Numbered from the stretch's first letter, positions 50,033 to 59,862 are shown. The stretch is DNA of 64,000 nucleotides from Phycisphaerales bacterium (GCA_947459215.1 CANHCQ010000020.1:1-64000), one strand, 5' to 3'. Program-made: numbers and translations. The notes: generated by a model from the letters alone, not told the origin.

Positions 50033-51709
50033 GTGCCCATTCCACGTATCGCTATTGTCGGACGCCCCAACGCGGGCAAGTCCTCGCTCATGAACATGAT
50101 CGCCCGGTCGAAGGTGTCGATCGTTGATCCCACGCCCGGGGTGACCCGCGACCGCGTCGCCGCGATCGTGGACCTGACCGGTCCGCGGGGTGTGAACGAC
50201 CCCAAAAAGACGGTCGAGATCATGGACACCGGCGGCTTCGGTGTGTACGCCGCGGAAGGTGAACGCTTCGACGAGATCGGGGCCGACCTCGCGACTTTGA
50301 CGCACGACATCGAGTCGCAGATCGCCGCGGCGGTCGAGGGTGCAGACCTGATCCTGTTCGCCGTCGATGCACAGGCGGGCGTGACGCCGCACGACTTGCA
50401 GATCGCGAAGCTGCTGCGGGAAGGCAAGCTGGGAGCGGGCCGCGAAGGGGCCAAGCGTCGCAGCGACGCAGCCACGAAGGGCAAGAAGCCGGCGCGCCCG
50501 CCGATTCACATCGTCGCGACCAAGGTGGACGGCCCCAAGTGGGAAGCGCACGCGCACGAGCTGTCCGGCCTGGGCTTCGGCGAGCCGATGATGGTGTCGT
50601 CGATGAACAACTACATGCGGCGCGAGTTCCTCGAGTCGCTGTACGAGCTCACGCCCGACTCGGCGATCGGACCCGAGCAGGAAGTACGCGCCGATCTGAT
50701 GCTCGCGATCGTCGGCAAGCGCAACGCCGGCAAGAGCACGCTGGTGAACACGCTGGCAGGCGAGCCGCGGGTGATCGTCTCGGAAATCGCGGGAACCACG
50801 CGTGACGCGATCGACGTCCGCTTCGAGTTCGAAGGCAAGACGATGATCGCGATCGACACCGCCGGTGTGCGTCGCAAGAAGTCGTTCCAGAACATGATCG
50901 AGCACTGGGCGTTCGACCGCGCGGTGAAGGCGATCGAGCGGGCGGATGTGATCCTTCTCTTGATCGACGCAACCGAGAAGATCAGCCAGGTCGACGAGCA
51001 GATCGCGGCCGTGGCGGCCAAGAGCTGGAAGCCGACAATCATTGTCGTGAACAAGTGGGACCTCGCCGAGGGCCAGATCGGCCGCGACGACAAGCCTGTG
51101 ACCGTCGGCAAGTACGAGGACTACCTGCGCAAGGAACTCAAGGCCCTCGCATTCGCACCGATCGCGTTCATGAGCGGCGCCGACGGCACCAACGTCCGCG
51201 AGACGATCGAGCTCGCCTTCGAGATGAAACAGCAGTCGTGCGAGCGTGTGACCACCGGCAAGCTCAACCGCCTGATCCGCGAGATCGTGACCCGCCAGGG
51301 CCCGACCGACACGATGGGCACACAGGCGAAGGTCTTCTTCGTGGCCCAGACCGGCACCAACCCGCCGACGATCACGATGGTCGTGAATCACCCGGAGCTC
51401 TTCCGCCCCAACTACCAGCGATTCCTCATCAATCGCCTGCGCGAGGAAACGCCGTTTGTCGAGGTGCCGCTCCGCCTCGTGGTCCGAGCCCGTCGTCAAC
51501 GCGAGGACGACGACAAGCTCATCGACACGGGCAAGTTCAATACGAAACTGCGTATGGGCCGCGGCGGAACGCGCTCGAAGCACGAGCAGCAGGACGCGGT
51601 CTGGGTGGCCGCGGAAGGCGAGTTCGACGAGACGATCCTCGCGGACGATCAGTCCGCGCCGGTGGCGTTTGACGACGAGACCACGGCGGAAGAGTTCTTT
51701 GACGAGTGA
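50033..51709 (+). CDS. der: Ribosome-assembly GTPase Der
   Basis: 558 residues with two tandem GTPase domains and a KH-like C-terminus. G1 motifs GRPNAGKS and GKRNAGKST, G3 DTGG and DTAG, G4 TKVD (first domain) and NKWD (second). Der matures the 50S subunit. The first domain has an unusual insertion of about 30 residues rich in Gly/Arg/Lys (REGAKRRSDAATKGKK). C-terminal acidic extension beyond the usual length. Start is GTG 50033, with a TACTAT box five bases before it and no Shine-Dalgarno. Confidence 0.9.
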   Translation: MPIPRIAIVGRPNAGKSSLMNMIARSKVSIVDPTPGVTRDRVAAIVDLTGPRGVNDPKKTVEIMDTGGFGVYAAEGERFDEIGADLATLTHDIESQIAAAVEGADLILFAVDAQAGVTPHDLQIAKLLREGKLGAGREGAKRRSDAATKGKKPARPPIHIVATKVDGPKWEAHAHELSGLGFGEPMMVSSMNNYMRREFLESLYELTPDSAIGPEQEVRADLMLAIVGKRNAGKSTLVNTLAGEPRVIVSEIAGTTRDAIDVRFEFEGKTMIAIDTAGVRRKKSFQNMIEHWAFDRAVKAIERADVILLLIDATEKISQVDEQIAAVAAKSWKPTIIVVNKWDLAEGQIGRDDKPVTVGKYEDYLRKELKALAFAPIAFMSGADGTNVRETIELAFEMKQQSCERVTTGKLNRLIREIVTRQGPTDTMGTQAKVFFVAQTGTNPPTITMVVNHPELFRPNYQRFLINRLREETPFVEVPLRLVVRARRQREDDDKLIDTGKFNTKLRMGRGGTRSKHEQQDAVWVAAEGEFDETILADDQSAPVAFDDETTAEEFFDE

Positions 51710-51714
51710 CGGAA

Positions 51715-51852
51715 AGGTGGTGAGGTGCCGAGGTGTCAAGGTGCCGCGTGGCCGCTACTCGCGCCTTTCCCGGCCCCCCGAGTCCTCGTCCCTCAGTCCG
51801 AACTCGTCAGCCCTAAGTCCTAAGCCCTCAGTCCTCCATCCTCCGTCCTCCT
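51715..51852. repeat. Two heptamer-type arrays between convergent genes
   Basis: Left block 51715-51750 with aggtgcc-like units (gaggtgccgaggtgtcaagg), right block 51781-51852 with aagtcct-like units (cctaagtcctaagccctcag). The blocks are not complementary to each other. The right block runs into the stop codon of the subtilase gene. Confidence 0.65.
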
Positions 51853-54121
51853 ACGGACACACCAGCGCGTCGTACGCCGGCGCGAAGATCGAGAAGTCCG
51901 CGTCATCGGTCACGCCGTCACTGTTGAAGTCGCCCAGCGGGTCGAGCAAGTTGTCGTAGGCGACCACAAAGAGCTGGAAATCACTGTCGTCCACGAAGCC
52001 ATCAACATTGAGATCGCACACGCACGTGACCTCAGCCACGTTCCCGGTGATGACCAGTCCGTAGCCCTGTTGACCGACGTTCACCGCCGCCGCATCGATG
52101 CGAGCAACCCAGACGCCCGGCGTCGGCGCTTGCACCATGATCTGTTCGACGTTGTTGATCGTGTCGGGGCTGCCGCCGCCGGCGCTCCAGCCGCCGGAGA
52201 AGACGTTGCCGAGTAGCGCCGAGCCTCCAGGGGCGATGGAGGACAAGTTGAGGTTGTTCACGACCGGGTTTGCGCTGCTGGCGGCGCCCGGAGCATCGTG
52301 GAAGGCCATGGTGATCCGCAGGTCTTCGCTGCCGGGCTTCACGACGAAGCGGACGGTGCGGGCCTGCCCAGTCGTCAGCGCGCCCGCGCTCGCGTTCAGC
52401 GCGTCGCGGACCACCAGCGTGCGGCTGTCGCCCGGAAGGTACACGGCCCGCTCGGCGAGCAAACGGCCCCACCCGCCGCGGTTGTCGGGGTACGACGTCT
52501 GCGAAGTCATTCGAACGGCGGAGTTAATGAGCATCGCCTTCAGCAGCGCGCCGCTGGGGGTGAACGCGTCCGCCGGCGTCGCAACGCCGGTCGGGTGATA
52601 GCCCTGCATGAAGTACTGGCGATAGATCACGCCCATCGCGCTGACCATCGGCGTGGACATCGACGTGCCGCTCTGGGCGATCGTCGCGCAGACGCCGGAA
52701 TTGCTCGGGGCGATCGTGCCGTTACCCGGCGCGGCCATGTCGGGCTTGCGGCGTCCGTCGGGCGTCGGGCCCAGACCGCCCCACACCACGTTCTCCTGGT
52801 TGGGCGTATCACCGGTCGCCACGATCGCAAGACTGTTCTTCGCGTTCTCCGGGTTGGTGAGGCCGCCGGATTCCGAGGTGGCCTGCAGCAGCAGTGAGTC
52901 GGAGTTGAGCCACTGGAAGTTGTCGATGGCGCGGCAGGTCACGTCGTACGCGGTGGTGCTCGAATTGCCCCAGCTGTTGTTGTGCACAAACGCGCCCGCG
53001 TTGCGGTTGCTGTTGAAGAGGTTGAAGATCACCGACTCGTTGAGCGCAAGACCGTTGGCAAAGGCCATGCGGGCCCCGTAGGCCACGCCGCGGGTGTCGT
53101 TGTCGAGCCCCGCGTCGCCGATCGCGATGCCAGAGACGTGGGTGGCGTGCAGCCCCGTCGCTCGCGGGGGAGCCGAGGCGAGGTACGAGACGATCTTGCG
53201 GTGATTCGGGCCGATCGGGTCGCCCTCAGGGTCGGCGAACGAGCAGTGTGTGAACAGCGGCGAGGTGGACGCCTCGACGATGCCCATGATCTGGCCGCTG
53301 CCGTCGAGTCCCGCGGCGTACAGCGGCGTGCTGTTCGACACGTTGGTCTGCACGATCCAGCGTGAACTCGTCAATCGGTCCTCAAACTCCGGGAACTCCT
53401 CTACGAAATGGACCAGTGGCAGAGCGCTGATCGCGCCGGCCGACGCCGCGGGAGCGGTGACCGTTGCCAGCAGATCCCCGCCCGCGTTGTCGATGCGGAG
53501 CACTTCCACGCCCCGGATCGCCGCCAGTCGCGTGCGGGCCGCGGCGACGTCACTCCCCGGCATCAGCGTCACGATCAATCCCAACCTGTTCGAGCGCTCA
53601 AGGGCAACCCGAGCCGCGTCGCGGAACGTCCGACCGCTCCGCCGAGCCTGGTCGCCACCACGGGCCAGCCCATCGGCACGCACCCGGACTTCTGGTGCCA
53701 GCTTCCACTCCGAACGAAAGTCCGTGATCGCAGTGACGAACCCGAGCCGTTCAAGCCGCTTCGGCGACCCGGCGGGGATCGTCGCAAGGAACGCGTTGGA
53801 GCCAAGGTGATCGCGGACGCGGACACCCGCTTTCGCGAGCGACGCCTCGCGATCAGGACTCATCGGGCCGTCGAGCACCAGGATCCGCGGCACAGCCGAC
53901 GCCGCGATCGATCGCTCACGGACAAGGTTCGGCTCATCCCCCACTTTCACCCGTGCCGCCCGCAGCTCGATCGGCGCCGGCTCGGCCACCGCTGCAACAG
54001 CGCCCGCGACAAGCGCGAGCAACACCGGCGATGAACGCGCAAGATGCGAAGTCGAACACACTCGGGCCACGAGGTCTCTCCATCCGGCCCGGCTTGTCGC
54101 GTGGGCCGCGTGCATCAGCAT
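51851..54121 (-). CDS. Secreted subtilisin-like protease with dockerin-type repeats
   Basis: 756 residues: signal peptide (SPVLLALVAGAVAAVAEP), pro-region, S8 protease domain, a beta-rich P-domain-like region, and at the end two EF-hand repeats, DLNVDGFVDDSDF and DFNSDGVTDDADF, typical of planctomycete dockerin-like tails. In the protease domain His 325 (LHATHVSG), oxyanion Asn (HNNSWG) and Ser 487 (SGTSMSTP) are present. Where the catalytic Asp is expected (normally D-T/S-G) the sequence is MGIVEASTSP, so a Glu (283) seems to replace it. It may be inactive, or use Glu. Several starts are possible (GTG 54127, ATG 54121, ATG 54115). Confidence 0.85.
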   Translation of the reverse strand: MLMHAAHATSRAGWRDLVARVCSTSHLARSSPVLLALVAGAVAAVAEPAPIELRAARVKVGDEPNLVRERSIAASAVPRILVLDGPMSPDREASLAKAGVRVRDHLGSNAFLATIPAGSPKRLERLGFVTAITDFRSEWKLAPEVRVRADGLARGGDQARRSGRTFRDAARVALERSNRLGLIVTLMPGSDVAAARTRLAAIRGVEVLRIDNAGGDLLATVTAPAASAGAISALPLVHFVEEFPEFEDRLTSSRWIVQTNVSNSTPLYAAGLDGSGQIMGIVEASTSPLFTHCSFADPEGDPIGPNHRKIVSYLASAPPRATGLHATHVSGIAIGDAGLDNDTRGVAYGARMAFANGLALNESVIFNLFNSNRNAGAFVHNNSWGNSSTTAYDVTCRAIDNFQWLNSDSLLLQATSESGGLTNPENAKNSLAIVATGDTPNQENVVWGGLGPTPDGRRKPDMAAPGNGTIAPSNSGVCATIAQSGTSMSTPMVSAMGVIYRQYFMQGYHPTGVATPADAFTPSGALLKAMLINSAVRMTSQTSYPDNRGGWGRLLAERAVYLPGDSRTLVVRDALNASAGALTTGQARTVRFVVKPGSEDLRITMAFHDAPGAASSANPVVNNLNLSSIAPGGSALLGNVFSGGWSAGGGSPDTINNVEQIMVQAPTPGVWVARIDAAAVNVGQQGYGLVITGNVAEVTCVCDLNVDGFVDDSDFQLFVVAYDNLLDPLGDFNSDGVTDDADFSIFAPAYDALVCP

Positions 54122-54228
54122 CGACACCGCGGCAGCATCGCTTCCGCCCCGGTCTGACAGACCATACGAACGGCGTCAACCAGCAGTTTCGCACGCATCG
54201 AATCCAGCCCGAAAAGTCCGAGAACCAA

Positions 54229-54253
54229 TGAAAACGCGGCTGGACGCCGCGTT
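54229..54253 (-). terminator. Terminator of transketolase
   Basis: Read on the minus strand: aacgcggc-gtcca-gccgcgtt followed by TTCATT. The 8-bp stem lies about 70 bp after the transketolase stop. Confidence 0.65.
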
Positions 54254-54321
54254 GGGATCGTTCGAAGATGTCAGCCCACGCCGCCAGCACGCAGCCGGGA
54301 CGCAGCCAGAGCCGCCCGGGC

Positions 54322-56277
54322 TCAGTCCACGCCGAGCAGCTTCTTGGTTTCCTTCACGACGTCGGTCGCCGTGAGGCCACACATCTTGAGCATCTCGTCG
54401 GGGGTCTTAGCGCTCTTGGGGATGCGCTTGACGAACATCTGCTTGTGCTTGAAGGCGTCGCCGCTCTCGGTCAGGGCGTCGGCGATCGCGGAGCCCAGGC
54501 CGCCGCCGAAGTTGTCTTCGAGCGTCAGCACGTTGCCGCCAGCCTGGTTGATCAGGTCGAGCACGCCGTCGGAATCGAACGGCAGGCTGTACATATCAAG
54601 CAGCGTGGCGCTGATCCCGGCCTTGTCGAGCAGGTCCAGAGCCTTGTTGGCCTCGTGCACCATGTACCCGCTGGCGGCGATGACCAGGTCCTTGCCCTCG
54701 GCGAGGGTCTGGAAGCCGCCGAGGTTGAAGACGTCATTCTCGCTGTAGAGGAACTCGGTGTCGGCACGCAGGGTTCGCATGTAACAGCAACCCTCGTACT
54801 CGGCCATCACGCCAACGAGGGCGTAGGCCGCGAACGCGTCGCTGGGCTGCAGAATGTAGCAGCCCGGGTTACCGCGGTGGTCCTTCATCGTGGCAAAGGC
54901 GCGGAACCAGGCGATGTCAGGCATCGACATCTGGCTCGGGCCGTCGGAACCAAGCGTGATGCCCGCATGGCTGCCCACGAGCTTCAGATTCGCCCCGGAG
55001 TAGATCGCCATCTCGATCTGGTCGTACGCGCGATTGAAGAACTTGGCGAAGGTCGAGCAGAACGGAACCTTGCCCGCCGCCGAGAGACCCGTCGCCACGC
55101 CCACCATGTTCTGTTCTGCGATCTTGCACTCAAAGAAACGGGCGCTGCTCGCCGAATCCTTCTTGAACATATCGCTGAACGTCGAGTTCGACACATCGGC
55201 GTCGAGAGCCACGACCTTCTTGTTCACCTTGCCCAGGGCGCGAAGCGCGATGCCGTACGCGCGGCGCGTCGCAATGACGCCCGACTGGTACAGGCTCTCC
55301 ATGTCCATCGCCTTCATCGCCTCGGGCAGGCTCGGCATGTCGCCGACCGCCAGATCCGGCGTGTTCATGTCCGGCGGCGGCTCAATGGTGAACGCATCGC
55401 CCTGACCCAGGCTGCTGGTGAGCTCCATCCGCTTCTGGTCAAGTTCGGCGAGCGCCTTCTTGAGAGCGTCGCCACTGGCCGGCTTGCCGTGCCACGACGC
55501 GCCCTGCATCGACTCTGCGCCCCAGCCCTTGACCGTCCGCGCGATCAGTGCCATCGGCTTGGTCGTCTTGGCGAACGCGTCGAACGCGCTCTTGATCTGG
55601 TTGGGGTTGTGCCCGTCGATGTCCTTGACCTCAAAGCCCATCGCCGTCAGCCGCGCCGCCATCCGCTCGGCGCTCTGCTGCCCGCTCACGCGGTCGCTCT
55701 GGCCGTACTCGTTGCAGTTGAAGATCGGCAGCACAGCGTGCAACTTGTGATCGATGATGTAATCGAGCGCCTCGGTGATCTGTCCCTCGCGACACTCGCC
55801 GTCGCCGATGATGCAATAGATCTTCTTGTCCAGCCCGTCGAGCTTCGCGCCCTCCGCCAGGCCCGCCGCCACGCTCAGGCCCTGCCCAAGCGATCCGGTC
55901 GCCGAATCAAAGAACGGCATGCCTTCCATCGGGTTGGGGTGACCGTCGAGCTCGCTGTTCATCGAGCGCAGGTTCTTGAGGTCGTCCACCGTCAGCTTGC
56001 GCCGCGCGTTGGGGTCCTTGCCATACATCACGCCGAGCTTCGCCAGGGCGGCGTAGACCGCCGGCACCGCATGGCCTTCGGACAACACCAGCCGATCGCT
56101 GGTCGGATAATCGGGGTAATCAGGGCTCCACCGCATCGTGTGGAACAACAGCACCGTGACCAGGTGGCCGATGCCCATCGACGAACTGGGATGCCCGCTG
56201 CCCGCGGCGGCGGTCATCTCCAGCGCGAGACGATCGATCTCAATAGCTTGCGCGTGAACGGCGGCTTCGAATGACAT
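54322..56277 (-). CDS. tkt: Transketolase
   Basis: 651 residues, the usual length. Thiamine-diphosphate motif GDGECREGQITEALD, N-terminal AAAGSGHPSSSMGIGHL, and the pyrimidine-domain region (AEQNMVGVATGLSAAGKVPF) are present. It transfers two-carbon units in the pentose phosphate pathway. Start ATG 56277 has ACGGAGG nine bases upstream; an in-frame extension of 25 residues upstream is unlikely. Confidence 0.93.
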   Translation of the reverse strand: MSFEAAVHAQAIEIDRLALEMTAAAGSGHPSSSMGIGHLVTVLLFHTMRWSPDYPDYPTSDRLVLSEGHAVPAVYAALAKLGVMYGKDPNARRKLTVDDLKNLRSMNSELDGHPNPMEGMPFFDSATGSLGQGLSVAAGLAEGAKLDGLDKKIYCIIGDGECREGQITEALDYIIDHKLHAVLPIFNCNEYGQSDRVSGQQSAERMAARLTAMGFEVKDIDGHNPNQIKSAFDAFAKTTKPMALIARTVKGWGAESMQGASWHGKPASGDALKKALAELDQKRMELTSSLGQGDAFTIEPPPDMNTPDLAVGDMPSLPEAMKAMDMESLYQSGVIATRRAYGIALRALGKVNKKVVALDADVSNSTFSDMFKKDSASSARFFECKIAEQNMVGVATGLSAAGKVPFCSTFAKFFNRAYDQIEMAIYSGANLKLVGSHAGITLGSDGPSQMSMPDIAWFRAFATMKDHRGNPGCYILQPSDAFAAYALVGVMAEYEGCCYMRTLRADTEFLYSENDVFNLGGFQTLAEGKDLVIAASGYMVHEANKALDLLDKAGISATLLDMYSLPFDSDGVLDLINQAGGNVLTLEDNFGGGLGSAIADALTESGDAFKHKQMFVKRIPKSAKTPDEMLKMCGLTATDVVKETKKLLGVD

Positions 56278-57233
56278 GCGGCGAACCTCCGTAGCTGACT
56301 CTGACACGCCCCATTGCAATCCCACTAAACACACCAAGCCCGCCGCCGACACGCGTCGGCGATGGGGGAGCCACCTACGTCGAGTCGGACGACTTCGTTC
56401 GGACCACGCTCGGGTGTCTCAGACGACCCGCGCGGTCCTATGAACGGCCCTCCGCCGGCCAAACGCCAAGCCGGCGCGGCCGTCGGTCTGGTGAGTATCT
56501 GCAAACAAACAGCCGTTGACAAGCCCGGCGCACCGTATTTCCAGCGTTCCGTCCCCGCTTTGCCCGCTCCCATCACCCTTTCCAGTCCCGCCCTCCCGCC
56601 CCGCGCGTTTTTCCGCTTTTTCTGATCCTTTCTCACCACCCCATCGACCCGGGCATGCTTCCCCTCTCGTCCAAAGCCCTCTCCCAAGCCCGGAGCCAGC
56701 GCGCCGACGTCACCCGGCTCATGGCCAACGCCCTCGCGTTCTTCGTCCGCGTCGAGCCCTGCCCCGACGATTGCAAAGGCGACGCCAGGTCGACGGCTCC
56801 GACTTCATGACGTTCACAGAAGAATGCAACAGAATGCTCCGCCCGTGACCATCACAATCGCGACGAACGTTTCATGATGACGGGGAAGGTGCCCCGTGGA
56901 ACGTGGCCCATGGAACGCGCTCGTCACATGCATCGTCGGGATCGCCATAGGCGCGGATGACACCGGGGAGTTTCGTCTGCAACCAAACGCCCCGCGCGAG
57001 CGCCGCGGCACGCGACTCCTACACTCAAGACGCGATGGCGTTTGCGATCGGATGCCGAGGAGTTCGCAGCCGAATCCCCGAACGCCCGGCTTCGTCGGCT
57101 CGCCCGCTTCCGGGCCGGCTTGGTCCAACGTGTTCGATCAGTTGAAGCGCGTTCAGCATCGGAGCACACCCTGGGACGCGAACACGATGTCGGCTCGATC
57201 GGATTGATCGAGGCCCCCGAAGCCGCTCTGCAG
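56278..57233. other. Long intergenic region with a broken small gene
   Basis: About 955 bp between divergent transketolase and desaturase genes. Besides the dockerin-like remnant (56655-56848) it shows no gene. The open frames in it have no protein character, and an N-terminal extension of the desaturase (from a TTG at 57042) is unconvincing. Confidence 0.5.
56655..56848 (+). pseudogene. Remnant of a dockerin-type (EF-hand) protein with a frameshift
   Basis: An ATG at 56655 opens a frame that reads FFVRVEPCPDDCKGDA and soon stops. One base out of frame the family sequence continues: QVDGSDFMTFTEECNRMLRP, stop. A single missing base near 56785 would join them as CPDDCKGDGQVDGSDFMTFTEECN, the standard planctomycete EF-hand tail. 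Upstream part lacks a signal peptide, so this is probably the eroded end of a longer gene. Confidence 0.5.
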
Positions 57234-58169
57234 ATGACCGCGGCGAACAACGAGCTTGAGGCACTTGGGGGCGGGTGTCCGCCGCGGGTGCGGCTCATCA
57301 TGCTCTGCGTTGTGATCCTGCCCTTCGTCGGATTGGCCGCGGTGATCGCGATGCTGTGGCATGTGCCGTTCCAGGGAACCTATCTGGCGATCATGGTCGG
57401 CATGTACGTCTCGACCGGCATCGGCATCGGGACCGGCTTCCACCGCCTCTTCACCCACCGGTCGTTCTCCGCGGGACCGTACGTCCGCTTCTTCTGGGCT
57501 GCGCTGGGCTCGATGGCGATCGAGGGGCCGCTGACGACCTGGGTCGCCGAGCACCGCAAACACCACCAGCATTCCGACGCACCCGGCGATCCCCACTCGC
57601 CCCACGCAAGGCACGATGACTACCCCACCGGCATCCGCGGCGTGGTGTGGGGCGTCTGGCACGCACACGTCGGCTGGCTCTTCGAAAAGACACCGCGCGA
57701 CCTTGAGCGCTATGTGCCCGACCTGCTCAGCGATCCGGGCGCGAGCTTCGTCAGCCGCACGTACTGGATGTGGGTCGCCCTCGGCCTCATCATCCCCGCC
57801 GTCCTCGGCGGCGTGCTCACCGGCACGTGGACCGGGGCTCTGCTGGGCTTCCTCTGGGGTGGCCTGGTCCGCACGCTGGTTGTGCACCACATCACCTGGT
57901 GCATCAATTCGGTCTGCCACCTGTGGGGCACACGGCCCTTCCGAACCCGCGACGAGAGTCGCGACAACCCCATCTTCGGCATCTTGGCCTTTGGCGAAGG
58001 CTGGCATAACGCCCACCACGCGTTTCCGACCTCGGCACGCCACGGGCTTGCCTGGTGGAAGCTCGACATCAATTACATCGTCATCCGGGCGATGGCTTTG
58101 GTTGGCCTGGCGCACAACGTCCGGTTGCCCTCACCGGACCGGCTGGCAGAGCGCCGCCGCGTGAAGTAG
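57234..58169 (+). CDS. Acyl-CoA/acyl-lipid fatty acid desaturase
   Basis: 311 residues with four membrane helices and the three His boxes: HRLFTH, EHRKHHQ, and HNAHHAF. It introduces a double bond (delta-9 class) into membrane lipid acyl chains using a di-iron centre and O2. Closest in layout to bacterial stearoyl-CoA desaturase homologues. ATG 57234 (MTAANNELEALGGG) gives a normal N-terminus; no good Shine-Dalgarno. Confidence 0.87.
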   Translation: MTAANNELEALGGGCPPRVRLIMLCVVILPFVGLAAVIAMLWHVPFQGTYLAIMVGMYVSTGIGIGTGFHRLFTHRSFSAGPYVRFFWAALGSMAIEGPLTTWVAEHRKHHQHSDAPGDPHSPHARHDDYPTGIRGVVWGVWHAHVGWLFEKTPRDLERYVPDLLSDPGASFVSRTYWMWVALGLIIPAVLGGVLTGTWTGALLGFLWGGLVRTLVVHHITWCINSVCHLWGTRPFRTRDESRDNPIFGILAFGEGWHNAHHAFPTSARHGLAWWKLDINYIVIRAMALVGLAHNVRLPSPDRLAERRRVK

Positions 58170-58607
58170 CTGCAATCGCAGGTGTCGAAAACACGTCGCA
58201 AACCCTGCAACGCAACCTGATCGGTCATGGCTTCGCGCCGACACCGCTTGTGTTCTTCCCGACGGGCACTCCGACCAGTTCGCCGCCCCGCGTGACGACC
58301 CCAACCGCAACACCCTCGCCGAGACGAAGCACTTCACGATCGTCGCCGGCCGGAACCACGCTGTAGACTGCCCGGTGGCTTCGGCCACGGGCCTCCGGTC
58401 CGAACCGCGGGCCGCCACGCCATGATCCGGCATGGCGGCGTTGTTCTCGGCGGCGTTTCGGGCGGCGTTGCTGTCTGGGTTTCTAGGACAAATCGCCCCA
58501 GCCATCGTGCCCGGCCGGACTGCTGCCCCAAGACTTGGTACACTTGCCAAACGGGCCCGCCGGTCCCAGACCCGCGGCAGCCGGATCTATTTGTTCACGG
58601 AGGAAGC
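58170..58607. other. Intergenic region before dnaN
   Basis: 438 bp without a convincing gene. A TACACT at 58540-58545 could be the dnaN -10 box; the -35 is unclear. No dnaA boxes were recognised, and neither dnaA nor recF adjoins dnaN. Confidence 0.4.
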
Positions 58608-59795
58608 ATGAAAGTCATCTGCGATCGCGGCGCGCTTCTCGACGCCATCAACCTGATCTCCGGCGCCGTCGCCGCCCGCACCCCCAAGGTGCAGCTCACC
58701 TGCGTGAAGCTCTCGGCTATCAAGCGCGGCAACGCGGGCGAGCTCACCCTCCTCGCCACCGACGCCGAGATCTCGCTCCGCCTCAAGCTCGCCCAGGTCG
58801 ATGTGCAGCAAGCCGGCGATGCGCTTATTCCCGCCGACAAGCTCCGCCAGATCATCTCCGCCGAGGACTCCGAGCCCACGCTCACCCTCGAGACCGAGAA
58901 CGAGATGATGCACATCAAAGGCCAGGACGCCCACTTCAAGGTCTTCGGCTACAACGTCGCCGACTATCCGCCGGTGCCCGAGATCGGCGGCGTCATCGCT
59001 GGCAGCGACGCCAACAAGGCCAAGGCCGTCTTCTCTCAGAACGCCGGCGCCCTCGCCGCCACCGTCTCCCGCACGCTCTTCGCCACCGCCCGCGAGAACA
59101 GCCGCTACGCCATCAACGGCGTGCTCATGAAGCGCGACGGCAAAAAGATGGAAATGGTCGCCACCGACGGCCGCCGCATGGCCATGTGCCGTGCCACCCT
59201 GACCGGCGCTTCCGACAAGGACGCCAAGGCCATTTCCTGCATCGTCCCGACCAAGGCGCTCAACATGCTGATGCGTCTGATAGGCAACCCGGACGACCAA
59301 GTGCAGATCGCCATCACCGACAACCAGGTCTTCTTCGGCGTCGGCGCCGCCACGGGCAAGAACGAGACGCACCACGCCGTGCTGTCGTCCACACTCGTCG
59401 AGGGCACGTTCCCTCCCTACGAGGACGTGATCCCCAAGGACCAGGACAAAAAGGTCACCTTCGACCGCGACGTCGTCTCCAGCGCCGTCCGCCGCGCCGC
59501 CCTGCTCACCAACGAGGAATCCCGCGGCGTGCGCATGGCCTTCAAGTCCAAGGGCAAGCAGCTCGAACTCTCCAGCCGCGCCCCGGAAATGGGCGAAGCC
59601 CGGGTCGAGGTCGGCCTGGCCGGCTACGAGGGCGACGACATCGAGATCGGCTTCAATCCGACGTTTATCACCGACGCCCTCAAGGTCATGAACGACCCGC
59701 AGGTGATCATGGAGCTCAAGGCTCCCAACAAGCCCGGCGTCATCAAGAGCGGCGCCGACTTCGTCTACGTCGTCATGCCGGTCAACCTGCAGTAA
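58608..59795 (+). CDS. dnaN: DNA polymerase III beta subunit (sliding clamp)
   Basis: 395 residues, three clamp domains. Characteristic parts: MKVICDRGALLDAINLISGA, LLATDAEISLRL, NSRYAINGVLMKRDGKKMEM region, and the C-terminal VYVVMPVNLQ (usual VxxVMPMRL). It is the processivity clamp. Strong ACGGAGG before the ATG 58608; the upstream open frame is not coding. It stands apart from dnaA and recF, as in some planctomycetes. Confidence 0.92.
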   Translation: MKVICDRGALLDAINLISGAVAARTPKVQLTCVKLSAIKRGNAGELTLLATDAEISLRLKLAQVDVQQAGDALIPADKLRQIISAEDSEPTLTLETENEMMHIKGQDAHFKVFGYNVADYPPVPEIGGVIAGSDANKAKAVFSQNAGALAATVSRTLFATARENSRYAINGVLMKRDGKKMEMVATDGRRMAMCRATLTGASDKDAKAISCIVPTKALNMLMRLIGNPDDQVQIAITDNQVFFGVGAATGKNETHHAVLSSTLVEGTFPPYEDVIPKDQDKKVTFDRDVVSSAVRRAALLTNEESRGVRMAFKSKGKQLELSSRAPEMGEARVEVGLAGYEGDDIEIGFNPTFITDALKVMNDPQVIMELKAPNKPGVIKSGADFVYVVMPVNLQ

Positions 59796-59824
59796 TCGTC
59801 GCTGAAAATCACATGGTTCCTCTC

Positions 59825-59850
59825 GCGAGCCGGGCCCACGCCCGGCTCGC
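59825..59850 (+). terminator. Hairpin after dnaN
   Basis: Perfect 11-bp stem (gcgagccgggc, 59825-59835, with 59840-59850), CCAC loop. No T tract, and the bases just after it (TATTCT) look like the -10 box of the next gene. Confidence 0.55.
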
Positions 59851-59856
59851 TATTCT
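59851..59856 (+). promoter_or_regulatory. -10-like TATTCT before the lipoprotein gene
   Basis: TATTCT ends six bases before ATG 59863, directly abutting the dnaN hairpin. Confidence 0.3.
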
Positions 59857-59862
59857 GTTGCC

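Noticed and set aside
50024-51739. Minus-strand open frame of 571 codons opposite der
   Set aside because: Antisense shadow; the plus strand encodes the intact GTPase motifs.
54268-56274. Plus-strand open frame of 668 codons opposite transketolase
   Set aside because: Antisense shadow of an unmistakable transketolase.
57042-57233. N-terminal extension of the desaturase from a TTG codon
   Set aside because: No Shine-Dalgarno, TTG start, and Arg/Ser/Glu composition unlike desaturase N-termini.
58215-58400. Short minus-strand frame reading VYSVVPAGDDREVLRLGEGV
   Set aside because: It looks protein-like for about 45 codons, but has no start with a ribosome site, no upstream continuation and no family; kept as noise.
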